64,000 nt of DNA from Pseudomonas sp. FP1742 (GTDB lineage Bacteria > Pseudomonadota > Gammaproteobacteria > Pseudomonadales > Pseudomonadaceae), in NCBI RefSeq assembly GCF_030687145.1, contig NZ_CP117460.1, positions 682,001 through 746,000 of the forward strand, written 5' to 3'. The notes under the pieces were generated by a model that saw nothing but the letters and a program-made list of their open reading frames with translations, ran no database searches and was not told the DNA's origin. Shown piece after piece: positions 27,551 through 35,734 of this stretch. Position 1 is the first letter of the stretch. Each line of letters starts with the position of its first letter. The position numbers were made by a program, and so were the translations under genes.

Positions 27551-27740
27551 CTTGCCGCTTCTCACACGGGAAGAGGTGGCAGCTATGTGCGAGGTGAGAA
27601 GACCGGTTATGGACACCCGGCCGGACCGAAGTCCGCCCGCACACAGCCGCCATAACACATTTGCAGGCAGCTAATAAGCTGGCGGCGATTATGCGTGTAC
27701 AGACACTGGATGACCATAAGTTGCCGGGCTTCTCACACCC
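27551..27740 (-). ncRNA. Structured leader of the DUF6124 gene, possible cis-acting RNA
   Basis: On the minus strand, TGGCGGCTGTGTGCG (27652-27638) can pair with CGCACATAGCTGCCA (27591-27577) as a 15-bp stem with two G-U pairs. Inside lies CGGAC-TTCG-GTCCG (27635-27622), a UUCG tetraloop hairpin. Two copies of GTGTGAGAAGC..CGGCAA lie outside the stem at 27738-27721 and 27567-27552. Each has an 8-base match to a CTTCTCAC segment (27601-27594) just inside the stem, so alternative pairings are possible. The 3' copy ends 31 bases before the start codon. The opposite strand has a small reading frame (27585-27674). The regulatory role is inferred. Confidence 0.45.
27585..27674 (+). CDS. Possible 29-residue small ORF antisense to the DUF6124 leader
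   Basis: The frame MCEVRRPVMDTRPDRSPPAH... is preceded by AGAGGTGG at 7-10 bp, a good ribosome-binding site. It ends TAA at 27672-27674. The peptide is Arg/Pro-rich and has no recognised domain. It overlaps the structured leader of the opposite gene, so its codons may simply reflect RNA structure. It is listed because of the strong ribosome-binding site only. Confidence 0.2.
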   Translation: MCEVRRPVMDTRPDRSPPAHSRHNTFAGS

Positions 27741-27872
27741 GATCACTGAGTTTTCAGCGACAGCCAAAGACTAGAGAGCCCGCTTCCGACGGACAACCTG
27801 AAAGATGTGTGGGAAAGGTCTGGTGTTTTGGCATTCACATAAACACACAAAAACAGACGCAGAATTGCAATC

Positions 27873-27964
27873 CCTGTGGGAGCGGGCTTGCTCGCGAAGA
27901 CGGCGGCACATCCGACACCGATGTGTCTGACAGACCGCTTTCGCGAGCAAGCCCGCTCCCACAG
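27873..27964. repeat. REP pair (REPIN), inverted-centre orientation
   Basis: The arms cctgtgggagcgggcttgct and agcaagcccgctcccacag are intact. The centre (cggcggcacatccgacaccg atgtgtctgacag) is the reverse complement of the usual long centre, so this copy is inserted in the other orientation. Confidence 0.93.
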
Positions 27965-27980
27965 TTTTGAATGGGGTGAG

Positions 27981-28991
27981 TCAGCGGCGGCGCATCAGGC
28001 CGATGAAGAACAGCCCGCCAATCGCGGCGGTGGCGACGCCGATGGGCAGGTCTTCCGGGGCGATCAGGGTGCGTGCGGCCACGTCGACCCAGACGAGGAA
28101 CAGGCTGCCCAACAACACGCACACCGGCAGCAACCGCCGATGCTCGGCACCCACCAATCGCCGGGCAATGTGCGGCACCATCAGCCCGACAAAACCAATC
28201 GAGCCGCTGATCGACACCAGCACCCCGGTCATCAGCGAGGCAATCAAAAACACCCGCAGCCGTACGGTGCGGGCATTGAGGCCCAGGGTCACGGCGGTCT
28301 GCTCGCCGGCCATCAACGCATTCAACGGCCGGGCCATGCCCAGCAACAACACCAACCCGAGCAACACACTCGCGGCGGGTACGGCGAGCAATTCCCAGCG
28401 CGCCAGCCCGAGGCCGCCGAGCATCCAGAACATCACCGCCGAACTGGCGCGATGGTCGCCCAGAAACAGCAGCAGGTTGGCGATCGCCATCATTACGAAT
28501 GACACCGCCACGCCGCACAGCAGCAGCCGATCACTGTCCAGTCGCCCATGACAGTTGGCGATCATCAGCACGATCAACATGCTCAGCAGCGCGCCGATGA
28601 ACGCCGCGATGGGCAAGGTCAACAGGCCGACGATTTCACCGACATGCAACACCACAATCACCGCGCCGAGGGTCGCGCCGGAGGTCACGCCGAGCAGGTG
28701 CGGATCGGCCAGCGGATTGCGCGTCACCGCTTGCAGCACCGCGCCAATCAACGCCAGGCCGGCACCCACCAGCGCGCCGAGCAACATGCGCGGCACGCGG
28801 ATCAGCCAGACGATGTGTTCCTGTCCGGCCGTCCAGCTCTGCTCGCCAACACTGAAGGCCTTGTGCAGCAGAATTTGCCACACCACCTCCACCGGTACCC
28901 GCGCCGGGCCGAAGCCCAGCGATACCACACACGACATCAGCAACAGCACGCCGAGGCCGATCAGCAACAAGGCATAGCGACGGTCGATCAT
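27981..28991 (-). CDS. FecCD-family ABC transporter permease
   Basis: The 336-residue permease has about ten membrane helices. FecCD hallmarks are RVPRMLLGALVGAGLALIGAVLQAVTRNPLADPHLLGVTSGA near residue 68 and GSIGFVGLMVPHIARRLVGAEHR near 265. Such permeases serve siderophore, haem or corrinoid import. Its start overlaps the stop of the binding-protein gene by 4 bp. The nearby cobalamin genes suggest a corrinoid or metal chelate. Confidence 0.9.
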   Translation of the reverse strand: MIDRRYALLLIGLGVLLLMSCVVSLGFGPARVPVEVVWQILLHKAFSVGEQSWTAGQEHIVWLIRVPRMLLGALVGAGLALIGAVLQAVTRNPLADPHLLGVTSGATLGAVIVVLHVGEIVGLLTLPIAAFIGALLSMLIVLMIANCHGRLDSDRLLLCGVAVSFVMMAIANLLLFLGDHRASSAVMFWMLGGLGLARWELLAVPAASVLLGLVLLLGMARPLNALMAGEQTAVTLGLNARTVRLRVFLIASLMTGVLVSISGSIGFVGLMVPHIARRLVGAEHRRLLPVCVLLGSLFLVWVDVAARTLIAPEDLPIGVATAAIGGLFFIGLMRRR

Positions 28992-29935
28992 TCGCCGTGG
29001 AAACCCTTGGCCAGGGTTTCGACCGCCAGCACGTTGTCGATCCCCGGTGTGGCCTGTACGTAAGGAATGACGATGAAGCGCTGGTTCTTGATCGCATCCA
29101 CCGATTGCAGGGCCTGGTTGTTCAGCAAAAACTGCTCCTTCTGCTCGGCGGTGACTTCGCCGTAATCGACGATCACGATCACCTGCGGATTGCGCTCGAC
29201 CACGTTCTCCCAGTTGACCCGGGTCCAGCTCGCCTCGACGTCGTCGAGAATGTTGCGCCCGCCGGCCGCGTCAATCAGCGCCTGCGGCATGCCCAGGCGC
29301 CCGGAGGTCATGGCCCGGTCTTCACCGCTGTCGTACAGAAATACCCGAGGCTTGTCCGCTGGCAGATCCTGGCGCACCTCGGCGACTTGCGCCTGCATCC
29401 GGGCGATCACGGCGTTGGCGCGGTCTTGCACGTCGAAGATTTTGCCGAGGTTGCGCAGGTCGTTGTAGGTGTCTTCCAGGCTGGCCGGTGGACGCTTCAT
29501 CACGAACGCGCAGGACTCGGTGAGCTCGTAGACGTTGATCCCCAGCGGTTGCAGGGTTTGCGGCGTGAGGTCACCACCGACGCGCATGCCGTAGTCCCAA
29601 CCGGCGAAGAAGAAATCGACGTTGGCGTTGAGCAGGGTTTCCACCGACGGGTACTTGGCCGCCAGTTCCGGCAAGCCATCGAGGATGGTCTGCATCTGAG
29701 GCGTCACCGATTTCCATCCGGTCACGCCGCTGTAGCCGGCCATCCTGGGTTTGAGACCGAGGGCGAGCATCATCTGAGTCATGTTGATGTCGTGGCTGAC
29801 CGCGTGTTTCGGCGCTTGCTTGAAGGTCACTGCGCGGTTGCAACTCTGGACGGTCAGTGGGTATTTCGTGGCCTCGGCGAAGGCATGGGCACTGCCCAGC
29901 AACAACGCGACGCAAAGCAGGGAACGCAATGTCAT
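28988..29935 (-). CDS. Periplasmic binding protein of a FecCD-type ABC importer
   Basis: The 315-residue protein has the signal peptide MTLRSLLCVALLLGSAHAFAEA and a type III (TroA/BtuF-like) binding fold: VTFKQAPKHAVSHDINMTQMMLALGLKPRMAGYSG, then YPSVETLLNANVDFFFAGWDY. It overlaps the ATPase gene upstream and the permease gene downstream by 4 bp each, so all three form one operon. P. aeruginosa, as I recall, has the same trio (PA2912-PA2914) beside its cob genes. The ligand is not known. Confidence 0.87.
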   Translation of the reverse strand: MTLRSLLCVALLLGSAHAFAEATKYPLTVQSCNRAVTFKQAPKHAVSHDINMTQMMLALGLKPRMAGYSGVTGWKSVTPQMQTILDGLPELAAKYPSVETLLNANVDFFFAGWDYGMRVGGDLTPQTLQPLGINVYELTESCAFVMKRPPASLEDTYNDLRNLGKIFDVQDRANAVIARMQAQVAEVRQDLPADKPRVFLYDSGEDRAMTSGRLGMPQALIDAAGGRNILDDVEASWTRVNWENVVERNPQVIVIVDYGEVTAEQKEQFLLNNQALQSVDAIKNQRFIVIPYVQATPGIDNVLAVETLAKGFHGE

Positions 29936-30720
29936 GGTTGGGTTATCCAGGTGATTCGAGGGTAGCCGTGCAAGGGATGGTCATCGATCAGGGCGTCGAC
30001 GCCGAACACGTTGTGCAAAAGGTGTGTGGTCAGGACTTCTTTGGGGGTGCCACTGGCGACGATGCGACCGTGATGGATCACGTACAGCCGATCGCAGAAG
30101 GCCGCCGCCAGATTGAGGTCGTGGATGCTCGCCAATGTGCCGATCTGCAGGCGTTTGACCAGTTGCAGCAGTTCCAGTTGATAGCGCGGGTCGAGGTGGT
30201 TGGTCGGCTCGTCGAGGATCAGCAATTGCGGTTGCTGGGCCAGGGCGCGGGCGAGGATCACGCGCTGTTTTTCACCGCCGGACAGGGTGGCGAAGGCGTG
30301 GTCTTCGAAGCCCTTGAGGCCGACCGATTCGAGGGCTTGGGTTGCGAGCTTCCGGTCTTCGAGAGTATCGCCATCGAACAGACCTTTGTGCGGTGTGCGG
30401 CCCATGGCGACCACTTCATCGACGGTCAGGCCGAAGGCGTCGGGGAATTCCTGCAACACCACCGCGATGCGTTGCGCGCACCAGCGGGAGGATTGCTTCC
30501 AGACGTTGTGATGGTCGAGCTTGACCTCGCCACTCTCCGGTTTGCTGAAACGATAGGCACAACGCAGCAGGCTGGTCTTGCCGCTGCCGTTGGGGCCGAT
30601 CAACCCGACGAACTCACCGGCGGCCACGTGCAAGGAGGCGTCACGCAGCTGGAACTGGTGATGGCAGTGGCCGTGGCCCAGGGGTGTCCAGGCGAGGTTG
30701 GTGAGGTTCAGCGAGGTCAT
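29932..30720 (-). CDS. ABC transporter ATP-binding protein, FepC/BtuD-like
   Basis: The 262-residue ATPase has Walker A GPNGSGKTSLLRC, signature LSGGEKQRVILARAL, Walker B LLILDEPTNHLDP and the H-loop SIHDLNLAAAF. The chosen start MTSLNLTNLAWTPLG removes a 26-residue frame extension that runs into a REP pair. It is the first gene of the importer operon. Confidence 0.92.
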   Translation of the reverse strand: MTSLNLTNLAWTPLGHGHCHHQFQLRDASLHVAAGEFVGLIGPNGSGKTSLLRCAYRFSKPESGEVKLDHHNVWKQSSRWCAQRIAVVLQEFPDAFGLTVDEVVAMGRTPHKGLFDGDTLEDRKLATQALESVGLKGFEDHAFATLSGGEKQRVILARALAQQPQLLILDEPTNHLDPRYQLELLQLVKRLQIGTLASIHDLNLAAAFCDRLYVIHHGRIVASGTPKEVLTTHLLHNVFGVDALIDDHPLHGYPRITWITQP

Positions 30721-30755
30721 GCGTGTTCTCTGAAATATTCGGTGTTGCTGATGAC

Positions 30756-30825
30756 GCCTTCGCGAGCAAGCCCGCTCCCACATTTGATCGCATTCCAATG
30801 TGGGAGCGGGCTTGCTCGCGAAGGG
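30756..30825. repeat. REP pair (REPIN), short-centre type
   Basis: The arms cttcgcgagcaagcccgctc and gagcgggcttgctcgcgaag enclose ccacatttgatcgcattccaatgtggg, nearly the same short centre as 18184-18250. It lies upstream of the importer operon. Confidence 0.93.
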
Positions 30826-30923
30826 GTCCTATGCTTCAAAACTGATAATTAGCGGTGACGAAGAACGATCACAGTCCGGCCCGCATTGTATTGGCTTTGC
30901 GCGTACACGTATCTCGCCTGTTT

Positions 30924-32303
30924 TCATAATGAAGGTGAAGTGGATTCAGTTTGCCGGCCCAAGCGCGACAGCAGCCCCCAATCCAATACCCATACGACCA
31001 CCAGCGAAGCCCCCACCAACGGAAACATCACCGCCAGGGCGAACATGATGACCATTGCGGTTTTCCATTTCGGCAGGTCGTGACGCAACGGCGGCACACC
31101 GAACTTGCCCTGTGGCCGGCGCTTCCACCAGATCACCACGCCGCTGACGGCGCTGAGCAAAATCATCAGGCAGATCAGCAGCACGATGATCTGATTGAAC
31201 GGGCCGAACATTTTGCCTTCGTGCAGCATCACGCCGACTTCCGTGGCGCGGGCGACGTTGCTGTAATGCTGCCAGCGCACGTCGGCGAGGACGTTGCCGG
31301 TGTACTGGTCGACGTGCAGGGTGGCATCGTTGCGCGGGTCATCGGCGAACACTGCGATGGTGAACACGCCGGTGGCGGTGGTGGGGAAGGTGATGCTGTA
31401 GCCGGGCTCGACCTTGCGCTGCACGGCGATGTTTTGTACGTCTTGCAGGCTGATGGTCGGTGCCGCCGGGCCGGCCTGGGTACTGGCGTGAGCCATGTGT
31501 TCGGCATGGTCGCCGGACATCGGCATCGGCGTGTTTTCCATGGCCCATGGCACGGTCTGGCGCGTGGCGCTGTTGAGGCTGCGGGCCTCGACGTCGGACT
31601 TGGGCACGTCATTCCACATGGCGACCGGGAAGCGGTTCCAGAGGTCGGCGTATTGTTTGCCCCAGAAGCCGGTCCAGGTCATGCCGCTGAGTAGCATCAC
31701 CAGCAGCAATGCCGCGCCCCAGAACCCGGTCACCGCGTGCAGGTCACGCCAGAGCACGCGACCACGACTGTTCAAGCGCGGCCAGAGAATCCCGGCGCGC
31801 TGGCCACGCGGCCACCACAGAAAGACGCCGGAGACCACCAGCACCACGCCCCAGCCGGCGGCCAGTTCCACCAGCCGATCACCAACGGTGCCGATCATCA
31901 ACTCGCCATGAATCGCGCGCGCGAGCGCTTGCAGATTGTTCTTCGCGTCTTGCTCGCCGAGGATGTCGCCGTGGTACGGATCGATGAACACGTTCAGTTC
32001 ATGACCCTCATTGATCACCACAAATTGCGCGCTGCGTTCGGCGTTCACTGGCGGCAGGTATTGTTTGATCTGGCCTTGTGGATACGCCTCTTTTACCCGC
32101 TTGAGCAGGTCGTCGGCGGCGACTGTGTGATGACCGGCCGGGACGTTCAGCAGGCTGCCGTACATCAACGGATCGAGTTGCGGTTTGAACAGGTAGACGA
32201 TGCCGGTCAGGGCCAGCATCACCATGAAGGGTGCGACGAACAGGCCGGCGTAGAAATGCCAACGCCAGGCCAGGTTGTAGAAATTCGGTTTGGGCTGTTG
32301 CAT
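30924..32303 (-). CDS. PepSY-associated membrane protein (iron/copper-regulated type)
   Basis: The 459-residue protein has four membrane helices: one near residue 20 (FYAGLFVAPFMVMLALTGIVYLF), one near 160, one near 195 and a C-terminal pair. Two PepSY-type soluble segments lie between (VKEAYPQGQIKQYLPP and VQRKVEPGYSITFP). Such proteins lie in the inner membrane next to TonB receptors and are proposed to reduce or pass on metals. A His/Met-rich loop (MSGDHAEHMAHAS, near residue 275) suits copper. It follows oprC on the same strand, with REP elements in the gap. Confidence 0.87.
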   Translation of the reverse strand: MQQPKPNFYNLAWRWHFYAGLFVAPFMVMLALTGIVYLFKPQLDPLMYGSLLNVPAGHHTVAADDLLKRVKEAYPQGQIKQYLPPVNAERSAQFVVINEGHELNVFIDPYHGDILGEQDAKNNLQALARAIHGELMIGTVGDRLVELAAGWGVVLVVSGVFLWWPRGQRAGILWPRLNSRGRVLWRDLHAVTGFWGAALLLVMLLSGMTWTGFWGKQYADLWNRFPVAMWNDVPKSDVEARSLNSATRQTVPWAMENTPMPMSGDHAEHMAHASTQAGPAAPTISLQDVQNIAVQRKVEPGYSITFPTTATGVFTIAVFADDPRNDATLHVDQYTGNVLADVRWQHYSNVARATEVGVMLHEGKMFGPFNQIIVLLICLMILLSAVSGVVIWWKRRPQGKFGVPPLRHDLPKWKTAMVIMFALAVMFPLVGASLVVVWVLDWGLLSRLGRQTESTSPSL

Positions 32304-32378
32304 TCGTGTGCTCCGCTAGGCTTGGATCTGTTTTAGTTGTATGGCAATCGATGGTGGGCAAGGGTTGAACACCACAAC

Positions 32379-32472
32379 CCCTGTGGGAGCGGGCTTGCTC
32401 GCGAAAGCGGTGTGTCAGGCGCCATCAATGTTGGCTGTGCCGCCGTCTTCGCGAGCAAGCCCGCTCCCACAG
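32379..32472. repeat. REP pair (REPIN) between oprC and the PepSY gene
   Basis: The arms ctgtgggagcgggcttgctc and gagcaagcccgctcccacag enclose the long centre gtgtgtcaggcgccatcaat. Confidence 0.94.
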
Positions 32473-32487
32473 GTTCAACACTGTCCA

Positions 32488-32510
32488 TGTGGGAGCGAGC
32501 CTGCTCGCGA
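32488..32510. repeat. Single REP arm
   Basis: atgtgggagcgagcctgctc is one arm with two changes from the family and no partner. It lies 6 bp before the oprC stop and 15 bp after the full pair. Confidence 0.85.
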
Positions 32511-32515
32511 TGCTC

Positions 32516-34645
32516 TTAGAAGCTCATGTCGACCTTGGTCCAGAGCGTGCGCCCCGGTTCGTTGATGGCTTGCGGATCGTTGGCCGGGAAGCCGAAACCG
32601 GCGTTGCCGGCCAGGTTCAGGTGTTCGGCGTAGGCCTTGCCGAACAAGTTGTCGACGCCGCTGCTGACCTTCCAGTTCTTGTTGATCCGGTACGCGCCGT
32701 TGAGCGAGAACACGCCGAACCCCGAACTTTTGTCGAAGTCTTTGCCGACCACGTTGCCCTTGTTCCGGTCGATGCGGTTTTGCGCCGCGACCACCCGCCA
32801 CAAGGCGCCGGCGCTCCAGTTGTCTTCGCTGTAGGTCAGGCCGAAGCGCGCATCCAGCGGTGGCATCTGCGGCAGGGCGCTGCCGTCGCTGCTGTTCTTG
32901 CCCCAGGCGTAGGCCAGGGTCGCGTCGGCTTTCCAGTTGGCCGTCAGCTTGTAGGCCGCGCCGAGTTCGCCGCCCATGATTCGCGCGTCGATGTTCTCGG
33001 CTTGGGAGGTCATGCCCATCATCCCCGGCGTGTAGTTGAACAGGATGTAGTCACGCACCTGCCCGACATATCCCGAGGCCCAGGCTTCGAGGTCGGCGGT
33101 CTTGTATTGCAGGCCGAAGTCGAGTTGGGTGGTTTTCTCTGGTTTGATCGAGTCGAACGCATTCACCGAACCGGCAGGGCCTGAGTTGGGCGAAAACAGC
33201 TCCCAGTAATCCGGGAACCGCTGGGCATGACCGAGGCCCGCATACAGCGTGGTCGGGCTGTCGGCCAGGTCATGCTCGTAACGCACGAAACCGCTGGGCA
33301 GGGTGTCGGCGCGGGTGTCGTCGGCGGTCGGGTTGGCGCGGGCCATCATCCCGGAGCCGATGGTCTGTCGATAATCCTTGGCCGAAGCACGGTCCAGTCG
33401 TGCGCCGGTGATCAGTCGATCACGGTCGGCGGCGTACCAGGTCAGTTCGCTGAACACGCCGTAGTTGTGGAAGTCGGCGTCCTTGTTGCGGGGCACATCC
33501 TTGTAGGTGTCGATACCCATGGCGCTGCGTTGGCGGTGCTCGTTGGTCTGCGCATCCAGGCCACTGATCAATTGCACATCGGCCCAGCGCCAGGTGGCTT
33601 TGATCCGCGCGCCGAGGGTTCGGCGGTCGACGTTGGAGGCCATGGGGCCGGCCATCATCCCGGTGCCGGACGGCGTGCGCAGGGTGTAGTTGTCCATCAC
33701 GTGGTCGGCGTAGTTGTAGTAGACCTGCGCCTCGACCTTATCCAGCACCTCACCGATGTTCGACTGTTCGAAGCGCAGCCCCAGGCTTTCGCGCAAGAAC
33801 TGCGAACCGTCCATGCTGCGCCCAGCGTAACGGGCTTCGCCGTCGCCCTTGCCGGCAGTCAATTCCAGCAGGGTGTCGGCGTTCGGCGTCCAGCCCAGCG
33901 CTATATCACCGTTCCATTTGTCGTAGCGCGAGGGCACGGTGTCGTTGTTGCCGTCCTTGTAGTCATCGGAATGCGCGGTGTTGCCGATCACTCGCACGTA
34001 ACCCAGCGGCCCGCCAGCGGCGGCGTCCAGCACTTTGTCGAAGCGGCCGTTGGAGCCGGCCAATACGCTGGCATTCACCCTTGTGCCGAGTTCGCCGAAG
34101 CTTTCCGGCTCCCGGTCGAACAGGATGGTGCCGGCCGATGCGCCGGGGCCCCAGAGCACGGTTTGCGGGCCTTTGATCACGGTGAGTTTGTCGTAGGTTT
34201 CCGGTGAGATGTACGAGGTCGGCGCGTCCATCCGGCCGGGGCAGGCGCCGAGCATCATGCTGCCGTTGGTGAGGATATTCAGGCGCGAACCGAACATGCC
34301 GCGCAGCACCGGGTCGCCGTTGGTGCCGCCGTTGCGCACCAGGGCGAAGCCGGGGATGGTCTTCAGATAATCACCACCGTCGCTGGCCGGCACCGGTTGG
34401 CGCGGGTCCTTGGGGTTGGTGACGACGGTCAGCGGCGAGCTCGGCGCGATGGCGGTGATCACCGTCGGGCTCAGTTCTTCGGTGTGGCCGGCGTGTTCAT
34501 CGGCCAGCACCAGCGGTGTCAGCAACAAGCCGCAAAGGACGGCGGTGGCGCGCATGAAATGAACGCGTGATGGGTTCAGGGCAAAAAAAGCCTGGGCAGC
34601 GCCCAAACGTGTGTCAGCAGAAAACCTTGACATGACAATTTCCAT
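32516..34645 (-). CDS. oprC: TonB-dependent copper receptor OprC
   Basis: The protein has 709 residues: plug domain at about 55-190 and a 22-strand-type beta barrel ending in WTKVDMSF. The copper-site signature known from P. aeruginosa OprC, CxxxM plus HxM, is present as GACPGRMD (C135, M139) and ADHVMD (H315, M317), at the same spacing as C143/M147/H323/M325. The protein imports copper across the outer membrane. The signal sequence is FMRATAVLCGLLLTPLVLADEHAG at about residues 26-48; starts at 34645 or 34633 are both possible, and an ATG just before the signal core may be the real one. Confidence 0.95.
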   Translation of the reverse strand: MEIVMSRFSADTRLGAAQAFFALNPSRVHFMRATAVLCGLLLTPLVLADEHAGHTEELSPTVITAIAPSSPLTVVTNPKDPRQPVPASDGGDYLKTIPGFALVRNGGTNGDPVLRGMFGSRLNILTNGSMMLGACPGRMDAPTSYISPETYDKLTVIKGPQTVLWGPGASAGTILFDREPESFGELGTRVNASVLAGSNGRFDKVLDAAAGGPLGYVRVIGNTAHSDDYKDGNNDTVPSRYDKWNGDIALGWTPNADTLLELTAGKGDGEARYAGRSMDGSQFLRESLGLRFEQSNIGEVLDKVEAQVYYNYADHVMDNYTLRTPSGTGMMAGPMASNVDRRTLGARIKATWRWADVQLISGLDAQTNEHRQRSAMGIDTYKDVPRNKDADFHNYGVFSELTWYAADRDRLITGARLDRASAKDYRQTIGSGMMARANPTADDTRADTLPSGFVRYEHDLADSPTTLYAGLGHAQRFPDYWELFSPNSGPAGSVNAFDSIKPEKTTQLDFGLQYKTADLEAWASGYVGQVRDYILFNYTPGMMGMTSQAENIDARIMGGELGAAYKLTANWKADATLAYAWGKNSSDGSALPQMPPLDARFGLTYSEDNWSAGALWRVVAAQNRIDRNKGNVVGKDFDKSSGFGVFSLNGAYRINKNWKVSSGVDNLFGKAYAEHLNLAGNAGFGFPANDPQAINEPGRTLWTKVDMSF

Positions 34646-34717
34646 CGAACAGTCGTAAACGACACGGCCGGCAGCCTGGGGCTGTCTTCTAAACCGTGTG
34701 AGATCGGAGGTGGGTGT

Positions 34718-35197
34718 TTACGTGACGATGGGCGGGGCGCGGGTGCGGGCGCCAGGGAAGAAGGTTTGCCGGGCGTGGCCCAGGCGGGTGGCGGGTGTGG
34801 TGAAGGTGGGGGCGGGCGGGGTGTCGAACGCGGTGAATGAAGCGCCACCGGTGAGCGCCGGGCAATTGAACAGCAGGCTGCAATAGCCGCATTTTTCCCA
34901 CAGCGCGTGATGCTCGGCTGTCGGCCGGCAGTGTTCGGCAGCCGGTTGTGCGTCGTGGTCGGCGTGCTCCATCGCCGACATGTCCGAGCCCATGTCCATC
35001 GACATGTTCATGGACATGCCCATCGCCATGCTCGAAGCCGCCGCGCGCGAATCCATCGGCATCGACTGAGAAATCAGCGGGCCGATAAAGATCATCAGCA
35101 TGGCGAACAGGCTGATCCAGCTGCCGCGGGTCAGGCTCATTGGCTGACGGCGGCGAACGGATGGCCTGGCGCTATGCGGGCGCATAGGCGTTTTCAA
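34718..35197 (-). CDS. DUF2946 protein with Met/His-rich segment, probable copper binder
   Basis: The 159-residue protein has one N-terminal membrane or signal helix (WISLFAMLMIFIGPLISQ). A Met/His-rich stretch follows, containing MAMGMSMNMSMDMGSDM and then MEHADHDAQPAAEHC. The DUF2946 core is visible as HALWEKCGYCSLLFNCPAL. Repeated Met and His side chains and the CGYC pair are typical of periplasmic Cu(I) binding. It lies 9 bp downstream of the PCu(A)C gene and just upstream of oprC. The more likely start is the internal Met20. Confidence 0.85.
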   Translation of the reverse strand: MKTPMRPHSARPSVRRRQPMSLTRGSWISLFAMLMIFIGPLISQSMPMDSRAAASSMAMGMSMNMSMDMGSDMSAMEHADHDAQPAAEHCRPTAEHHALWEKCGYCSLLFNCPALTGGASFTAFDTPPAPTFTTPATRLGHARQTFFPGARTRAPPIVT

Positions 35198-35206
35198 CGG
35201 GGGCGA

Positions 35207-35686
35207 TTACTGGGCGTGCATGTGCGCTTGCATGCTGTCCGGCGCCTTTTTCTGCACCGAGACCTCGACCGTTACATCACCGGACTTCTCGAAGTGCAGG
35301 GTCAGTGGAAAGTGCTTGCCGTCGCTCAACAGGCTGCGGTCTCTGAGCTCCAGCAGCATCACGTGGTACGCCATCGGGGCGAAGGTGACTTCGCCGCCAG
35401 CCGGGATTTCGACGTCGGGCACTTGCTGCATTTTCATCAGATCGTTTTGCATCACATGTTCGTGCAACTCGGCCTTGCCGGATATTGGCGATCCGACGCT
35501 GAGCAGCCGATCAGCGGTTTTGCCGCTGTTGTGAATCACGAAGTACGCGGCGACGGTGGGCGCGTTGGGCGGCAACTCCTGCGACCACGGATGGGCGATC
35601 TCAAGTTCGCCAATCTTGTATTCGTGGGCATTGGCAAAACAGGCAGGCAGCAGCAACACAGCCAGGACGATGAGTTTGTTCAACAT
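35207..35686 (-). CDS. Periplasmic copper chaperone PCu(A)C
   Basis: The 159-residue protein has a signal peptide (MLNKLIVLAVLLLPACFANA) and a cupredoxin-like PCu(A)C fold. The Cu(I) motif H(M)x10Mx21HxM is visible through LHEHVMQNDLMKMQQV and MAYHVMLLEL. A short His/Met tail (MQAHMHAQ) follows. PCu(A)C delivers copper to cytochrome oxidase or takes part in uptake. Neighbours on both sides are DUF2946 genes on the same strand. Confidence 0.94.
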   Translation of the reverse strand: MLNKLIVLAVLLLPACFANAHEYKIGELEIAHPWSQELPPNAPTVAAYFVIHNSGKTADRLLSVGSPISGKAELHEHVMQNDLMKMQQVPDVEIPAGGEVTFAPMAYHVMLLELRDRSLLSDGKHFPLTLHFEKSGDVTVEVSVQKKAPDSMQAHMHAQ

Positions 35687-35734
35687 GGCAGTTCTCCAGA
35701 ATGATTCAAAACGCAGGTCAATTGCGAGAAGGAA

